A DNA stretch of 64,000 nt from the NCBI RefSeq assembly GCF_000507185.2, contig NZ_AYTM02000002.1, forward strand, positions 5,949,068 to 6,013,067. The letters run 5' to 3'. The stretch's first letter is position 1; every line of letters starts with the position of its first letter. The notes under the pieces are model-generated. The model worked only from the letters and a program-made list of their open reading frames with translations. It made no database searches and had not been told where the DNA came from. This stretch comes from Pseudomonas syringae KCTC 12500 (GTDB taxonomy: Bacteria; Pseudomonadota; Gammaproteobacteria; Pseudomonadales; Pseudomonadaceae). Both the position numbers and the translations under genes were made by a program. Below are positions 9,078-18,249 of this stretch, in pieces.

Positions 9078-9599
9078 ATGAGCTTGCACGAACTCAACAC
9101 ACTACCGGGCGTCACAGCCAATCCTGAAGCGGCCACCCGGCAGTTTGTGTTCAACCACACCATGCTGCGCGTCAAGGACATCACCAAATCGCTGGATTTC
9201 TATACCCGCGTACTGGGCTTCAGCCTGGTAGAGAAACGTGACTTCCCGGAAGCCGAATTCAGCCTGTACTTTCTGGCGCTGGTCGACAAGGCACAGATCC
9301 CGGAAGACGACGCTGCCCGCAACGAATGGATGAAGTCGATCCCCGGCATTCTGGAGTTGACCCACAACCACGGTACCGAAAGCGATGCCACCGCGTCGTA
9401 CCACAACGGTAACAGCGACCCGCGCGGCTTTGGCCATATCTGCGTGTCGGTGCCGGACGTGAAGGTCGCCTGCGAGCGATTCGAAAGCCTGGGCGTCGAC
9501 TTTCAGAAGCGCCTGTCCGATGGCCGCATGAACAGCCTGGCCTTTATCAAGGACCCGGACGGCTACTGGGTGGAGATCATCCAGCCAACGCCGCTCTGA
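9078..9599 (+). CDS. gloA: Lactoylglutathione lyase (glyoxalase I)
   Basis: Converts the hemithioacetal of methylglyoxal and glutathione to S-lactoylglutathione, the first step of methylglyoxal detoxification. The 173-aa length and the long insert between metal ligands (residues about 60-90) place it with the longer, zinc-type glyoxalase I proteins. Metal ligands of the four-residue set are visible: His in FNHTMLRV near residue 24, Glu in GILELTHNH near 90, His in GFGHICVSV near 118 and Glu in GYWVEIIQP near 164. The start at 9078 is chosen because GGAG lies eight bases upstream (9066-9069); the upstream frame extension to 8925 overlaps the divergent gene and looks non-coding. A bidirectional terminator separates it from ahpF. 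Confidence 0.93.
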   Translation: MSLHELNTLPGVTANPEAATRQFVFNHTMLRVKDITKSLDFYTRVLGFSLVEKRDFPEAEFSLYFLALVDKAQIPEDDAARNEWMKSIPGILELTHNHGTESDATASYHNGNSDPRGFGHICVSVPDVKVACERFESLGVDFQKRLSDGRMNSLAFIKDPDGYWVEIIQPTPL

Positions 9600-9640
9600 G
9601 ACCGCGGTGATCGCTCCGGCAAGGAGCGACCCGCATAGAA

Positions 9641-9677
9641 AGCAAAAAGCCCCGTGATCGCTCACGGGGCTTTTTGT
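9641..9677. terminator. Bidirectional terminator between gloA and ahpF
   Basis: Long perfect stem AAAAAGCCCCGTGA / TCACGGGGCTTTTT with loop TCGC. It has A and T runs on opposite sides, so it can terminate both the plus-strand gloA and the minus-strand ahpF transcripts, which converge here. Confidence 0.93.
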
Positions 9678-9691
9678 TTACTGCTGTCCGA

Positions 9692-11254
9692 TCAGGCCGG
9701 TGCGGAGGTACGGATCAGATGGTCAAAGGCGCTCAGGGAGGCCTTGGCACCTTCGCCCAGGGCAATGATGATCTGCTTGTACGGTGCGACCGTTACGTCA
9801 CCAGCAGCGAAGATACCCGGCACCGAGGTTTCACCACGGGAATCGACCACGATCTCGCCACGCGGCGACAGCTCAATGGCACCTTTGAGCCATTCACTGT
9901 TAGGCAGCAGGCCGATCTGCACGAAGATACCTTCGAGCGGCACGGTGATCTCTTCGCCTGTAGTGCGGTTCTTGTAGCGCAGTCCGTTGACCTTCTGCTC
10001 ATCACCGGTCACTTCAGTGGTTTGCGCACTGGTGATCACAGTCACGTTCGGCAGGCTGTGCAACTTGCGCTGCAGCACCGCGTCGGCACGCAACTGCACG
10101 TCGAACTCCAGCAGTGTCACGTGAGACACGATACCCGCCAGGTCGATTGCAGCCTCGACGCCCGAGTTACCACCACCGATGACAGCGACGCGCTTGCCTT
10201 TGAACAGAGGACCGTCGCAATGCGGGCAATAAGCCACACCCTTGTTACGGTACTGCTGCTCACCCGGCACGTTCATCTCCCTCCAGCGTGCGCCAGTGGC
10301 AAGGATCAGTGTCTTGGCCTTGAGGCTGGCACCGCTGGCAAACTTCACTTCGTGCAACTCGCCAGCTGCGCCAGGAATCAGCTTGTCGGCACGCTGCAGG
10401 TTCATGATGTCGACTTCGTACTGCTTGACGTGCTCTTCAAGCGCCACAGCCAGCTTCGGCCCCTCGGTATGCTGTACCGAGATGAAGTTCTCGATGGCCA
10501 TGGTGTCCAGCACCTGACCGCCGAAACGCTCGGCGGCAACACCGGTGCGGATGCCTTTGCGGGCAGCGTAGACGGCCGCCGCAGAACCAGCCGGGCCACC
10601 GCCCACGACCAGCACATCGAAGGCCTGCTTGGCGTTGAGTTTTTCCGCCTGACGCGCACCGGCGCCAGTGTCGATCTTGGCCAGAATCTCTTCCAGCCCC
10701 ATGCGGCCCTGACCGAACAACTCACCGTTCAGATAGATGCTCGGCACCGACATGATCTTGCGATCGGTCACTTCGTCCTGGAACAGCGCACCGTCGATAG
10801 CGACGTGCTTGATACCAGGGTTCAACACTGCCATCAGGTTCAATGCCTGGACGACGTCCGGGCAGTTCTGGCAGGACTGCGAGAAATAGGTTTCGAAATG
10901 GAATTCGCCCTCAAGCGCGCGAACCTGTTCGATGGTTTCCGCACTGACCTTGGGTGGATAGCCGCCGACTTGCAGCAGCGCCAGGACCAGCGAGGTGAAT
11001 TCGTGACCCATGGGGATACCGGCAAAACGCAGGCTGATATCGTGGCCAGGGCTGCTCAGCGAGAACGACGGAGTACGTGCGTCGGTACCGCTGTCATTCA
11101 GGGTGACGTCCTTGGAAACGCTGATCACATCATTGAGCAGTGCGAGCATTTCCTGAGACTTCGCGCCGTCATCAAGGGACGCGACGATCTCGATGGGGCG
11201 AGTAACCCGCTCCAGATAGGATTTCAACTGGGCTTTAAGATTGGCGTCCAACAT
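9692..11254 (-). CDS. ahpF: Alkyl hydroperoxide reductase subunit F
   Basis: NADH-dependent flavoprotein disulphide reductase that regenerates AhpC. 520 aa, the normal size. The N-terminal tandem thioredoxin-like domain carries the redox pair C128-Q-N-C131 (SQSCQNCPD). The FAD-binding [14 protein letters not shown] segment is near residue 215, and the thioredoxin-reductase-like core carries a second redox pair in ACCESS-type context YCPHCDG near residue 345. The NAD-binding [15 protein letters not shown] follows. It lies downstream of ahpC on the same strand, with a hairpin in the gap that probably sets a lower expression for ahpF. Members of this pair are usually controlled by OxyR. Confidence 0.96.
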   Translation of the reverse strand: MLDANLKAQLKSYLERVTRPIEIVASLDDGAKSQEMLALLNDVISVSKDVTLNDSGTDARTPSFSLSSPGHDISLRFAGIPMGHEFTSLVLALLQVGGYPPKVSAETIEQVRALEGEFHFETYFSQSCQNCPDVVQALNLMAVLNPGIKHVAIDGALFQDEVTDRKIMSVPSIYLNGELFGQGRMGLEEILAKIDTGAGARQAEKLNAKQAFDVLVVGGGPAGSAAAVYAARKGIRTGVAAERFGGQVLDTMAIENFISVQHTEGPKLAVALEEHVKQYEVDIMNLQRADKLIPGAAGELHEVKFASGASLKAKTLILATGARWREMNVPGEQQYRNKGVAYCPHCDGPLFKGKRVAVIGGGNSGVEAAIDLAGIVSHVTLLEFDVQLRADAVLQRKLHSLPNVTVITSAQTTEVTGDEQKVNGLRYKNRTTGEEITVPLEGIFVQIGLLPNSEWLKGAIELSPRGEIVVDSRGETSVPGIFAAGDVTVAPYKQIIIALGEGAKASLSAFDHLIRTSAPA

Positions 11255-11288
11255 GTGGCGGCTTCCTGTTTACAAAGGGTAGAAATAA

Positions 11289-11322
11289 CAACGCCCAGGC
11301 GATTACCGCCCGGGCGTTTTTT
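11289..11322. terminator. Hairpin between ahpC and ahpF
   Basis: AACGCCCAGGCG (11289-11300) pairs with CGCCCGGGCGTT (11306-11317) with a single A.C mismatch and a five-base loop. The plus-strand side is followed by T6, but transcription here runs on the minus strand, where the tail is only TTGTTATTT. It is therefore probably a partial terminator or 3' stabiliser that lets some transcription continue from ahpC into ahpF. Confidence 0.65.
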
Positions 11323-11378
11323 GGGGCGATGCGGTTTACTTGCTCAAGAGCTCAACGCCCCTAGCCGATTCATGCGAC

Positions 11379-11942
11379 TCAGATCTTGCCAACCAGGTCC
11401 AGGGACGGAGCCAGAGTAGCTTCGCCTTCTTTCCACTTGGCTGGGCAGACTTCGCCCGGGTGAGCGGCAACGTACTGAGCAGCCTTGATCTTGCGCAGCA
11501 GCTCGGAAGCGTCACGGCCAACACCGCCGTCGTTCAGCTCGACGATTTTGATCTGACCTTCAGGGTTGATCACGAAAGTACCGCGATCTGCCAGCCCGGC
11601 TTCTTCGATCAGCACGTCGAAGTTGCGGGAGATGGTCAGGGTCGGGTCACCGATCATGGTGTACTGGATCTTGCCGATCGCTGGCGAGGTGTTGTGCCAT
11701 GCAGCGTGGGCGAAGTGGGTGTCAGTCGAAACGCTGTAGATTTCAACGCCCAGCTTCTTGAACTCTTCGTAGTTGTCAGCCAAGTCTTCCAGCTCGGTCG
11801 GGCATACGAAGGTGAAGTCGGCCGGATAGAAGAATACGACAGACCACTTGCCTTTGAAGTCAGCGTCCGAGACGTCAACGAAAGCGCCGTTCTTGAATGC
11901 GGTAGCCTTGAACGGTTTTACCTGGCTGTTGATGATAGGCAT
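11379..11942 (-). CDS. ahpC: Alkyl hydroperoxide reductase subunit C (2-Cys peroxiredoxin)
   Basis: Cytosolic peroxidase reducing H2O2, organic peroxides and peroxynitrite. 187 aa. The peroxidatic cysteine C47 is in FVCPTE and the resolving cysteine C166 in GEVCPAKW, with the catalytic Thr of the PxxxTxxC motif (TFVC) present. This is the short AhpC1-type family of enterics and pseudomonads. The ATG is preceded by AGGAG eight bases upstream. The 110 bases between it and the recombinase gene hold its promoter; I could not identify a confident OxyR site there. AhpF, encoded next, is its reductant. Confidence 0.97.
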   Translation of the reverse strand: MPIINSQVKPFKATAFKNGAFVDVSDADFKGKWSVVFFYPADFTFVCPTELEDLADNYEEFKKLGVEIYSVSTDTHFAHAAWHNTSPAIGKIQYTMIGDPTLTISRNFDVLIEEAGLADRGTFVINPEGQIKIVELNDGGVGRDASELLRKIKAAQYVAAHPGEVCPAKWKEGEATLAPSLDLVGKI

Positions 11943-12052
11943 CGGTATATCTCCTGATGGGTTGGATGGGTTGTGAATTCGATGGAGTGAAGCTTACGCA
12001 TGATCGATGACAATCGCTCATTGGCAAACCTGATGTCACTGATTGCTTTTCA

Positions 12053-13012
12053 CTATGAAGGCAGCTTATTGATAGAAGAAACCTTCGGACCGCTCCCCGC
12101 CTCCGGTGGACTCAGGAACGGAGCGGCATCAATGTAGCGCATCGCCGACTTGATGTCCCTCCAGCCTACGTAGGACATCAGTGACTTGAGGTCCCAGCCG
12201 TTACTGTGCGCCCAACTGGCGAAGCCCCGGCGCAGCGAGTGGCTGGTGTAGTGCTCTGCGGCGATGCCTGCACGCTGGAGCGCCTGACGCAGCAACGGGA
12301 TGACGCTGTTGGCGTGCAGCCCCTCCTCTTTAAGGTTACCCCAACGATCTACTGCCCGAAAGACCGGACCGCGTACCAGCGCGGCACAGTTGATCCACTC
12401 TATATAGGCTTGCACCGGGCACAGCCGCTGCAAGGCCGGGGTCTGGTAGGTCCTGCCGAGGTTGTCGCGATCGCCTTTGCTGCGCGGCAGATAAAGGCTG
12501 ATTCCCGAGTCGGCGATAGCCTTGACATCCTGTACTTGCAGGCGGCAAAGCTCGTCGCTGCGAAACCCGCGCCAGAATCCCAGCAGGATCAGCGCCGAAT
12601 CACGTCGACCGCGCAACAGACGCGGCTGATCGTGTTGTGCGCTCGCTTCACGTATTTCAATCTCCAGCCAGGCGATGACTTTTTCCAGATCCTGCAACTG
12701 CAAAGGCTCGGCCTGCTTTTCCTGCGCCGGGTGCAGCGCGCGAATGCCCTTGATGACCTTGCGCACCATGGGTGCCTTGGTGGGATCGACAAAGCCCTGG
12801 CTGATATGCCACTGGGCCAGCGCTGACAAGCGCAACTTCAGGGTATTCACCGACAGCGTCCCTGCATGGCTCGCCAGGTAGCGCGCCACGCTTTCGCTGG
12901 TCGCCGGCAGAAACCCGCCCCATGTCACCTCGAAATGCTCGATTGCAGCCCGATAGCTGCGGCGCGTGTTGTCGCGGGTCGCCGCCTCGATATAGCGATC
13001 AACGTCGTTCAT
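12053..13012 (-). CDS. Tyrosine recombinase / site-specific integrase
   Basis: Integrase of 319 aa with the full catalytic set: Arg151 in GFRSDELCRL, His258 and Arg261 in HSLRRGFAS, Trp284 in YVGWRD (the usual His/Trp position) and nucleophile Tyr293 in AMRYID. The N-terminal part, residues 1-95, is a core-binding (SAM-like) domain. Chromosome-dimer XerC/XerD have a different flanking context, and no cargo, direct repeats or prophage genes are adjacent, so this looks like a resident or domesticated recombinase rather than part of an active island. It is divergent from the KfrA-like gene across an AT-rich 176-bp gap, and the pair probably shares regulation. The substrate site is unknown. Confidence 0.85.
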   Translation of the reverse strand: MNDVDRYIEAATRDNTRRSYRAAIEHFEVTWGGFLPATSESVARYLASHAGTLSVNTLKLRLSALAQWHISQGFVDPTKAPMVRKVIKGIRALHPAQEKQAEPLQLQDLEKVIAWLEIEIREASAQHDQPRLLRGRRDSALILLGFWRGFRSDELCRLQVQDVKAIADSGISLYLPRSKGDRDNLGRTYQTPALQRLCPVQAYIEWINCAALVRGPVFRAVDRWGNLKEEGLHANSVIPLLRQALQRAGIAAEHYTSHSLRRGFASWAHSNGWDLKSLMSYVGWRDIKSAMRYIDAAPFLSPPEAGSGPKVSSINKLPS

Positions 13013-13080
13013 GGCTAAAACCTGCTGGGTGTACCGGTAAAGGTGCCGTAAAGGTAGCTGACAGCGCCTGACGCGGGATA

Positions 13081-13180
13081 ATACGCCAATATCCCTTGTT
13101 AATTAATTCAAAAAATAGCTAATTATTTCAAAACGTATAGTATGTAATTACAGAGTACATACCACAGTACGAAATCGTAG
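13081..13180. promoter_or_regulatory. Shared divergent promoter/operator of recombinase and kfrA-like gene
   Basis: AT-rich segment unlike its GC-rich surroundings. It holds TTAATTAATT and CTAATTATT repeats (13098-13128), an inverted repeat GTATGT (13140-13145) / ACATAC (13157-13162), and direct repeats AGTAC at 13154-13158 and 13166-13170. KfrA proteins bind their own promoters at repeat operators, so these are operator candidates; this is inference. Confidence 0.5.
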
Positions 13181-13188
13181 GAGACAGC

Positions 13189-14199
13189 ATGGCCCGCGGC
13201 GGTGTAAACAAGGCTTTAGTACAGAAAGCAAGGGCATCCCTGCTGTCCAGAGGCGAAAACCCCAGCATCGATGCGGTACGTATCGAAATGGGTAATACGG
13301 GATCGAAAACCACCATTCACCGCTATCTGAAGGAGCTCGAATCCACGCAAGCCCCGGCACCGGATATCAACGAGGAGTTGAGCGATCTGGTGGCTCATCT
13401 CGCCCAGAGGCTTCAGGAGCAGGCACAGGAACGTATTGATCAGGCGCACGATCAGCATCAGGCCGAGCGCGACATCCTCCAGCGGCGACTTGCGGCGACT
13501 CAGGAGCAGATCAGCCAACTGGAAAAACACGCACAGCAGCGCGAAGAGACACTGGAACAACAAGCTGCCGCCCTGCGCCACACGCAAGGCACACTGCAGG
13601 ATGTGCAGACAGAACACGCCCGGTTGCTTCAGGCCAATCAGGATCTGGAGGCCCGTCTGCACGACAAGGACGGGCAGATCCACTCTCTGGAAGAAAAGCA
13701 CCAGCATGCCCGCGAGGCGCTGGAGCACTATCGCAACTCGATCAGAGAACAACGCGAACATGAGCAACGACGCCACGAAAGCCAGGTTCAGCAGTTGCAA
13801 ATGGAACTGCGACAGGCGCAGCAAGGCATGGCCATGCACCAGGAAAACATCACACAGCTCAATCGAGACAACGAAAGACTGCTGGCTGAAAATCGCACCA
13901 CCCTGCGCGAACTGCACAGCCAAACCGACCAGTTGAAGCAAGCCAACACGCAGAATGTCGCCTTCGCAGAACAACAGCAGCACGCCCACACCCAATGCGC
14001 ACTACTGGAAGAAAGGTTACGCAGCGCGCAGGACGAAAACGCCGCGCTCAAACAAGGCATGACCGATGCGCAGCAACAGAGCCGCATGCTGGAACTGTTG
14101 CTGACCAAGAAGGAAGCGGCACTGGAAAACCTGCAGATCAGGCTCGATCAGCCGGACAAACCCAAAGCCGCCAAGAAGAAGCCATCAGACCAGACATGA
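13189..14199 (+). CDS. KfrA-like DNA-binding protein with long coiled coil
   Basis: 336 aa. Residues 1-60 match the KfrA N-terminal DNA-binding domain: an N-terminal MARGGVNKALVQKARASL, then the helix-turn-helix-like NTGSKTTIHRYLKELE. The rest, about residues 65-310, is an almost uninterrupted Gln/Glu/Arg/His-rich coiled coil with heptad spacing, ending in a basic Lys tail (KPKAAKKKPSD). On plasmids, KfrA is an autoregulated accessory partition/stability protein. A chromosomal copy next to a tyrosine recombinase suggests a role in recombination-site organisation or silencing. ATG at 13189 has a good GGAG seven bases upstream. It converges with the kinase gene nine bases on. It has no partition ATPase neighbour. 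Confidence 0.8.
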   Translation: MARGGVNKALVQKARASLLSRGENPSIDAVRIEMGNTGSKTTIHRYLKELESTQAPAPDINEELSDLVAHLAQRLQEQAQERIDQAHDQHQAERDILQRRLAATQEQISQLEKHAQQREETLEQQAAALRHTQGTLQDVQTEHARLLQANQDLEARLHDKDGQIHSLEEKHQHAREALEHYRNSIREQREHEQRRHESQVQQLQMELRQAQQGMAMHQENITQLNRDNERLLAENRTTLRELHSQTDQLKQANTQNVAFAEQQQHAHTQCALLEERLRSAQDENAALKQGMTDAQQQSRMLELLLTKKEAALENLQIRLDQPDKPKAAKKKPSDQT

Positions 14200-14208
14200 C
14201 CAGACGAT

Positions 14209-15522
14209 TCAGGCAAGCGCGACCTCGCCGCACGGCAGATGCAAATCAACCCGCGTCCCCTGACCCTCAGTGCTGTCTATATGCACGTGCCCACCAGTCT
14301 GCCGGGTAAAGCCATAGACCATCGACAAACCCAGCCCGGTCCCCTGACCTACCGGCTTGGTGGTGAAAAACGGATCGAACACCTGATCGATGACATCCTG
14401 AGCAATGCCGCAGCCGTTATCTTCGACACTCAGCAGTACATAGTCGCCAGGCAGCAGACCATCTTTTTGCGTCGCAAGCGTTAGCGAGCGACTGCGCACG
14501 CACAGCTTCCCTCCGACAGACACAGCGTCGCGAGCGTTGATGACCAGATTCAACAGGGCATTTTCCAGTTGATGCTCATCAGTGCGTATCGCACTCAGCC
14601 CCTCCTCCAGTTCGATCTGCAGATGCGCATGAGCGCCGACCGTACCTCGCAACAACTCTTCCATCGAGCGGACCATGCAATTGACATCCACCACGGTGAC
14701 ATTGAGCGACTGCCGGCGGGCAAATGTCAGCAGCCTGCGGGTCAGTGCAGCAGCCCGATTTGCCGAGCTTGCTGCGGCATCCAGGTAGCGCTCGACCTCA
14801 CCGATCCGCCCGGCTTCCACACGCAGCCTGATCATGTCCAGTGCGCCAATCACGCCGGAAAGTACATTGTTGAAGTCATGGGCGATGCCCCCGGTCAACT
14901 GACCAATCGCATCCATTTTTTGCGCGTGACGCAAGACCTCTTCAGCCATCGCTCGCTCGGCAATTTCGGCCTGCAACAACTCATTGGTGGCTTTCAGCTC
15001 GCGCGTGCGCTCGGCAACGCGCAACTCAAGACTCTCGTTGAGTTCGCGTAACGCTTCTTCTGCATTGACCTGGGCGGTGATATCGGTGTGAGTACCCAGC
15101 CAGTGAGTGATGTGGCCCCGTGCATCGCGCAGGGGTAGCGCGCGTGACAGGAACCAGTTGAATGCGCCGTCCTTGCCACGTATCGGGAAGGTATCTTCCC
15201 AGATCGAGCCGGTGGAAAAGCAGTATTGCAAACGCGCCATCACGCGCTCGCGATGTTCGGGATGCAGAACCGAGCGCCAACCCAAGGCAGTCATGGCCTC
15301 GAGCGAGGCGCCGGTGTACGCATACCAACGCTCGTTGTACCAGTGGACCTGCCCTCGGGGGCTGGCAGTCCAGGCCAGTTGACTCATGTTGTCAGCCAAT
15401 GTCCTGAACTGACGCTCGCTTTCACGCAAGGCATCGATGTACTGCGCGACTTCGCGGTCCTGCTCAGCCGAATGCAATGGCATTCTGGCCGGTGGTTGCT
15501 CTCTATTCACGTCGGGATCCAT
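14209..15522 (-). CDS. Orphan PAS-domain sensor histidine kinase
   Basis: Soluble histidine kinase of about 437 aa with no predicted membrane helices. A PAS/PAC sensor domain spans about residues 40-155 (FRTLADNMSQLAWTASPRG and the WLGTHTDITAQ PAC end). A coiled-coil linker ELRVAERTRELKA leads to the HisKA dimerisation box GGIAHDFNNVLSG, whose phosphorylated His is at about residue 215. The HATPase_c N, G1 and G2 boxes follow (NLVINARDAV, VEDNGCGIA, GTGLGLSMVYGF). It ends after the ATPase domain without a receiver, and no response regulator is adjacent, so its partner is encoded elsewhere. The start may be ATG 15522, used here, or TTG 15531. Signal unknown. Confidence 0.85.
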   Translation of the reverse strand: MDPDVNREQPPARMPLHSAEQDREVAQYIDALRESERQFRTLADNMSQLAWTASPRGQVHWYNERWYAYTGASLEAMTALGWRSVLHPEHRERVMARLQYCFSTGSIWEDTFPIRGKDGAFNWFLSRALPLRDARGHITHWLGTHTDITAQVNAEEALRELNESLELRVAERTRELKATNELLQAEIAERAMAEEVLRHAQKMDAIGQLTGGIAHDFNNVLSGVIGALDMIRLRVEAGRIGEVERYLDAAASSANRAAALTRRLLTFARRQSLNVTVVDVNCMVRSMEELLRGTVGAHAHLQIELEEGLSAIRTDEHQLENALLNLVINARDAVSVGGKLCVRSRSLTLATQKDGLLPGDYVLLSVEDNGCGIAQDVIDQVFDPFFTTKPVGQGTGLGLSMVYGFTRQTGGHVHIDSTEGQGTRVDLHLPCGEVALA

Positions 15523-15575
15523 CCTCTTCAAGCCTTTACCCCGGAGCTCTTCCTGAACTCCGGGTGCTGCGCGAC

Positions 15576-16934
15576 TTAACGTTTGACAGGCGTACGCATG
15601 GTGACGAACTCTTCTGCCGCAGTCGGGTGCACCCCAATAGTATCGTCAAATACCTGCTTGGTCGCGCCAGCCTTGATGGCAATGGCCAGGCTCTGGACGA
15701 TTTCGCCAGCATCCGGCCCCACCATATGGCAGCCCAGCACGCGGTCGGTTTTAGCATCGACGACCAGCTTCATCAATGTGCGCTCCTGATCATCGGTCAG
15801 GGTCAGCTTCATCGGCCTGAAACGGCTTTCGAAAATCTGTACATCGTGACCGGCCTTGATTGCATCTTCTTCGGTCAGGCCGACCGTACCAATGTTAGGC
15901 AGACTGAAAACTGCCGTCGGGATGTGATTGTAGTCTACCGGGCGATACTGCTCGGGCTTGAAAAGTCGACGCGCGACCGCCATGCCTTCAGCCAGCGCGA
16001 CAGGGGTCAGTTGCACCCCCCCAATGACATCGCCGATGGCCAGGATGGAAGGCTCGCTGCTCTGGTAATGCTCATCGACTTTGATGTAACCGTGCTCATC
16101 CAGCTTGACGTCGACACTGTCCAGACCAAGATTGTCGAGCATCGGCCGACGCCCCGTCGCGTAGAACACGCAATCGGTCTCGAGTGTACCGCCGCCTTTC
16201 ATGGACAACAGCAAACTGCCGTCGGCCTGCTTATCGATGCGCTCGATATCGCTGTTGAAGCGAATCGTCATGTCGCGCTTGAGCAGCTCTTCGTGGAGAT
16301 GGGTACGAACACTGCCATCAAAACCACGCAGAAACAGTTCGCGGCGGTAGACCAGCGTGGTATCGGCGCCTAGGCCATTGAAGATCGAAGCGAACTCCAC
16401 GGCAATATAGCCACCGCCCACAACCACTACGCGCTTTGGCAGCGTCTTGAGGTAAAACGCCTCGTTGGACGTAATGGCATGCTCGCGTCCTGGCACATCA
16501 GGCACCTGCGGCCAGCCACCGGTGGCGATCAGAATGCGCTCGACGCTGTAGGTCTGACCGTTGATTTCGACCTGCTGCGGCCCGACGATCTTTGCGTGGC
16601 CTTCAAGCAGAGTAACGCCGCTGTCGACCAGCAATTTACGATAGATGCCGTTGAGGCGGGTGATCTCACTGTCCTTGTTGGCAATCAGCGTGGACCAGTC
16701 AAAACTGGCCTCGCCCAATGACCAGCCAAATCCTTTGGCGTGGTCGAAATCCTCGGAAAAATGCGCCCCGTATACCAACAGCTTCTTGGGTACGCACCCG
16801 ACATTGACGCAGGTTCCACCCAAATAGCGGCTTTCGGCCACAGCGACCTTCGCGCCGAAACCAGCAGCAAAACGCGCCGCCCTGACGCCGCCCGAGCCGG
16901 CGCCAATTACAAACAGATCAAAATCAAAGGTCAT
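15576..16934 (-). CDS. gor: Glutathione-disulphide reductase
   Basis: NADPH-dependent flavoenzyme that keeps glutathione reduced in the cytosol. 452 aa, normal length. FAD-binding [14 protein letters not shown] is at the N-terminus, and the redox-active disulphide is C42/C47 in [13 protein letters not shown]. The NADPH-binding [20 protein letters not shown] is near residue 175, and the C-terminal dimer-interface catalytic His is in [11 protein letters not shown]. The gene lies downstream of galU on the same strand, with a hairpin in the 100-base gap, so it probably has its own promoter. Confidence 0.95.
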   Translation of the reverse strand: MTFDFDLFVIGAGSGGVRAARFAAGFGAKVAVAESRYLGGTCVNVGCVPKKLLVYGAHFSEDFDHAKGFGWSLGEASFDWSTLIANKDSEITRLNGIYRKLLVDSGVTLLEGHAKIVGPQQVEINGQTYSVERILIATGGWPQVPDVPGREHAITSNEAFYLKTLPKRVVVVGGGYIAVEFASIFNGLGADTTLVYRRELFLRGFDGSVRTHLHEELLKRDMTIRFNSDIERIDKQADGSLLLSMKGGGTLETDCVFYATGRRPMLDNLGLDSVDVKLDEHGYIKVDEHYQSSEPSILAIGDVIGGVQLTPVALAEGMAVARRLFKPEQYRPVDYNHIPTAVFSLPNIGTVGLTEEDAIKAGHDVQIFESRFRPMKLTLTDDQERTLMKLVVDAKTDRVLGCHMVGPDAGEIVQSLAIAIKAGATKQVFDDTIGVHPTAAEEFVTMRTPVKR

Positions 16935-16987
16935 CGATATCTCCTAGACAGAGGCACAGCATAGCCGCTTGGCGGCCAGTCAGAAAT

Positions 16988-17015
16988 GACAAAGCCACCC
17001 GAAGGTGGCTTTGTC
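16988..17015 (-). terminator. Terminator of galU
   Basis: Perfect 12-bp stem GACAAAGCCACC / GGTGGCTTTGTC with tetraloop CGAA (TTCG on the minus strand). It sits 22 bases beyond the galU stop, read on the minus strand. The U tract is built into the stem. Confidence 0.75.
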
Positions 17016-17036
17016 CCAAGCGGCATCAATCAGAAA

Positions 17037-17876
17037 TCAATGCGCTTTACCTTTTTTGTAGAAATGCTCGAAGCAGAAGTTGGTCGCCTCAATATAGCCT
17101 TCAGCGCCGCCGCAGTCGAAACGCGTGCCATTGAATTTATAGGCAAGCACGTTACCTTCTGCAGCCTGCTTCATCAGGGCGTCGGTAATCTGGATCTCAC
17201 CACCCTTGCCTGGCTCGGTCTGTTCGATTTTCTCGAAAATGTCCGGTGTCAGAATGTAGCGGCCGATAATCGCCAGGTTCGACGGTGCATCTTCAGGCTT
17301 TGGTTTTTCAACCATGTCGGTCACGCGGAACAGACCAGCCTTGATCTCTTCACCCGCGATCACGCCATACTTGTTGGTTTCCGACGGATCAACTTCCTGA
17401 ATGGCGATGATCGAGCAGCCGTAGTGCTTATGCAGCTTGACCATCTGCGCCAGCACGCCGTCGCCTTCGAGGTTGACGCACAAGTCATCCGCCAGAACCA
17501 CGGCGAACGCTTCGTTGCCGATCAGCGGGCGACCGCTGAGAATGGCGTGACCCAAGCCTTTCATTTCGGTCTGACGGGTGTAGGAAAAGCTGCACTCATC
17601 GATCAGCTTGCGGATGCCGACCAGGTATTTCTCTTTGTCGGTGCCCTTGATCTGGTGCTCCAGCTCGTAGCTGATGTCAAAGTGATCTTCGAGCGAGCGC
17701 TTGCCGCGGCCGGTCACGATGGAAATTTCAGTCAAGCCAGCCGCGAGTGCTTCTTCAACACCGTATTGGATCAGTGGCTTGTTGACCACCGGCAGCATTT
17801 CCTTGGGCATGGCCTTGGTCGCTGGCAGGAAGCGAGTGCCGTAACCGGCTGCTGGGAACAAGCATTTCTTGATCAT
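17037..17876 (-). CDS. galU: UTP-glucose-1-phosphate uridylyltransferase
   Basis: Makes UDP-glucose from glucose 1-phosphate and UTP, feeding LPS core, exopolysaccharide and osmoprotectant glucan synthesis. 279 aa. The nucleotidyltransferase signature near the N-terminus, AAGYGTRFLPATKAMPKEML, is intact, as are the substrate-binding ADDLCVN and the EKPKPEDAPSNLAIIGRY segment. The ATG is preceded by an AAGGAC-like Shine-Dalgarno sequence. It is monocistronic by its terminator. In this window it links to the glucose-6-phosphate genes and the glycogen/trehalose locus only by metabolism. Confidence 0.95.
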   Translation of the reverse strand: MIKKCLFPAAGYGTRFLPATKAMPKEMLPVVNKPLIQYGVEEALAAGLTEISIVTGRGKRSLEDHFDISYELEHQIKGTDKEKYLVGIRKLIDECSFSYTRQTEMKGLGHAILSGRPLIGNEAFAVVLADDLCVNLEGDGVLAQMVKLHKHYGCSIIAIQEVDPSETNKYGVIAGEEIKAGLFRVTDMVEKPKPEDAPSNLAIIGRYILTPDIFEKIEQTEPGKGGEIQITDALMKQAAEGNVLAYKFNGTRFDCGGAEGYIEATNFCFEHFYKKGKAH

Positions 17877-18249
17877 AAAAGTCCTTGGTAAGGGCTGTTG
17901 GTGTTAACGGCGCAGTCTAATGATGGGGCAGTCACCTTACAATGCTGCCTTTGGCCGTCCGATGCCATCATAGAGGAATACTCGTACAGATAGTTCCGCA
18001 GTTTCTGGATATTGCCTGTACACAAATGCCGCGCAGTACACCCTCAAACTACCGTTAGACCCAGCGCAGCCCGCCTGGAATGGCCTTTGCCGACGGCTGC
18101 AGCCTTTACATCAGGGTTCGGGAATGGCCAGGCCGCGACAAACGAGAAGCCGGCAGTTTATGATGCAAAACATGGCGGAACGATGGCACCTGTTACCAGT
18201 CCAACGCTCGCATTTGTTAATTCACTGGCCTTATCTCGAAGCGAAAAAC
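17877..18249. other. Intergenic region between galU and a lipoprotein gene
   Basis: About 370 bases containing the divergent promoters of galU (minus) and the small lipoprotein (plus). Short open frames here lack ribosome binding sites and codon bias. I see no repeat, hairpin-T run or RNA motif. Confidence 0.4.

Noticed and set aside
9611..9629. TCGCTCC/GGAGCGA hairpin after gloA as a REP element
   Set aside because: Only 7 bp, not repeated elsewhere in the window that I could see, and next to a better terminator.
9674..11419. Long plus-strand open frame opposite ahpF
   Set aside because: Shadow frame; ahpF on the other strand has all family motifs.
12053..13012. Integrase as evidence of a prophage or genomic island
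   Set aside because: No phage, conjugation or cargo genes, no tRNA, and no flanking direct repeats were seen around it.
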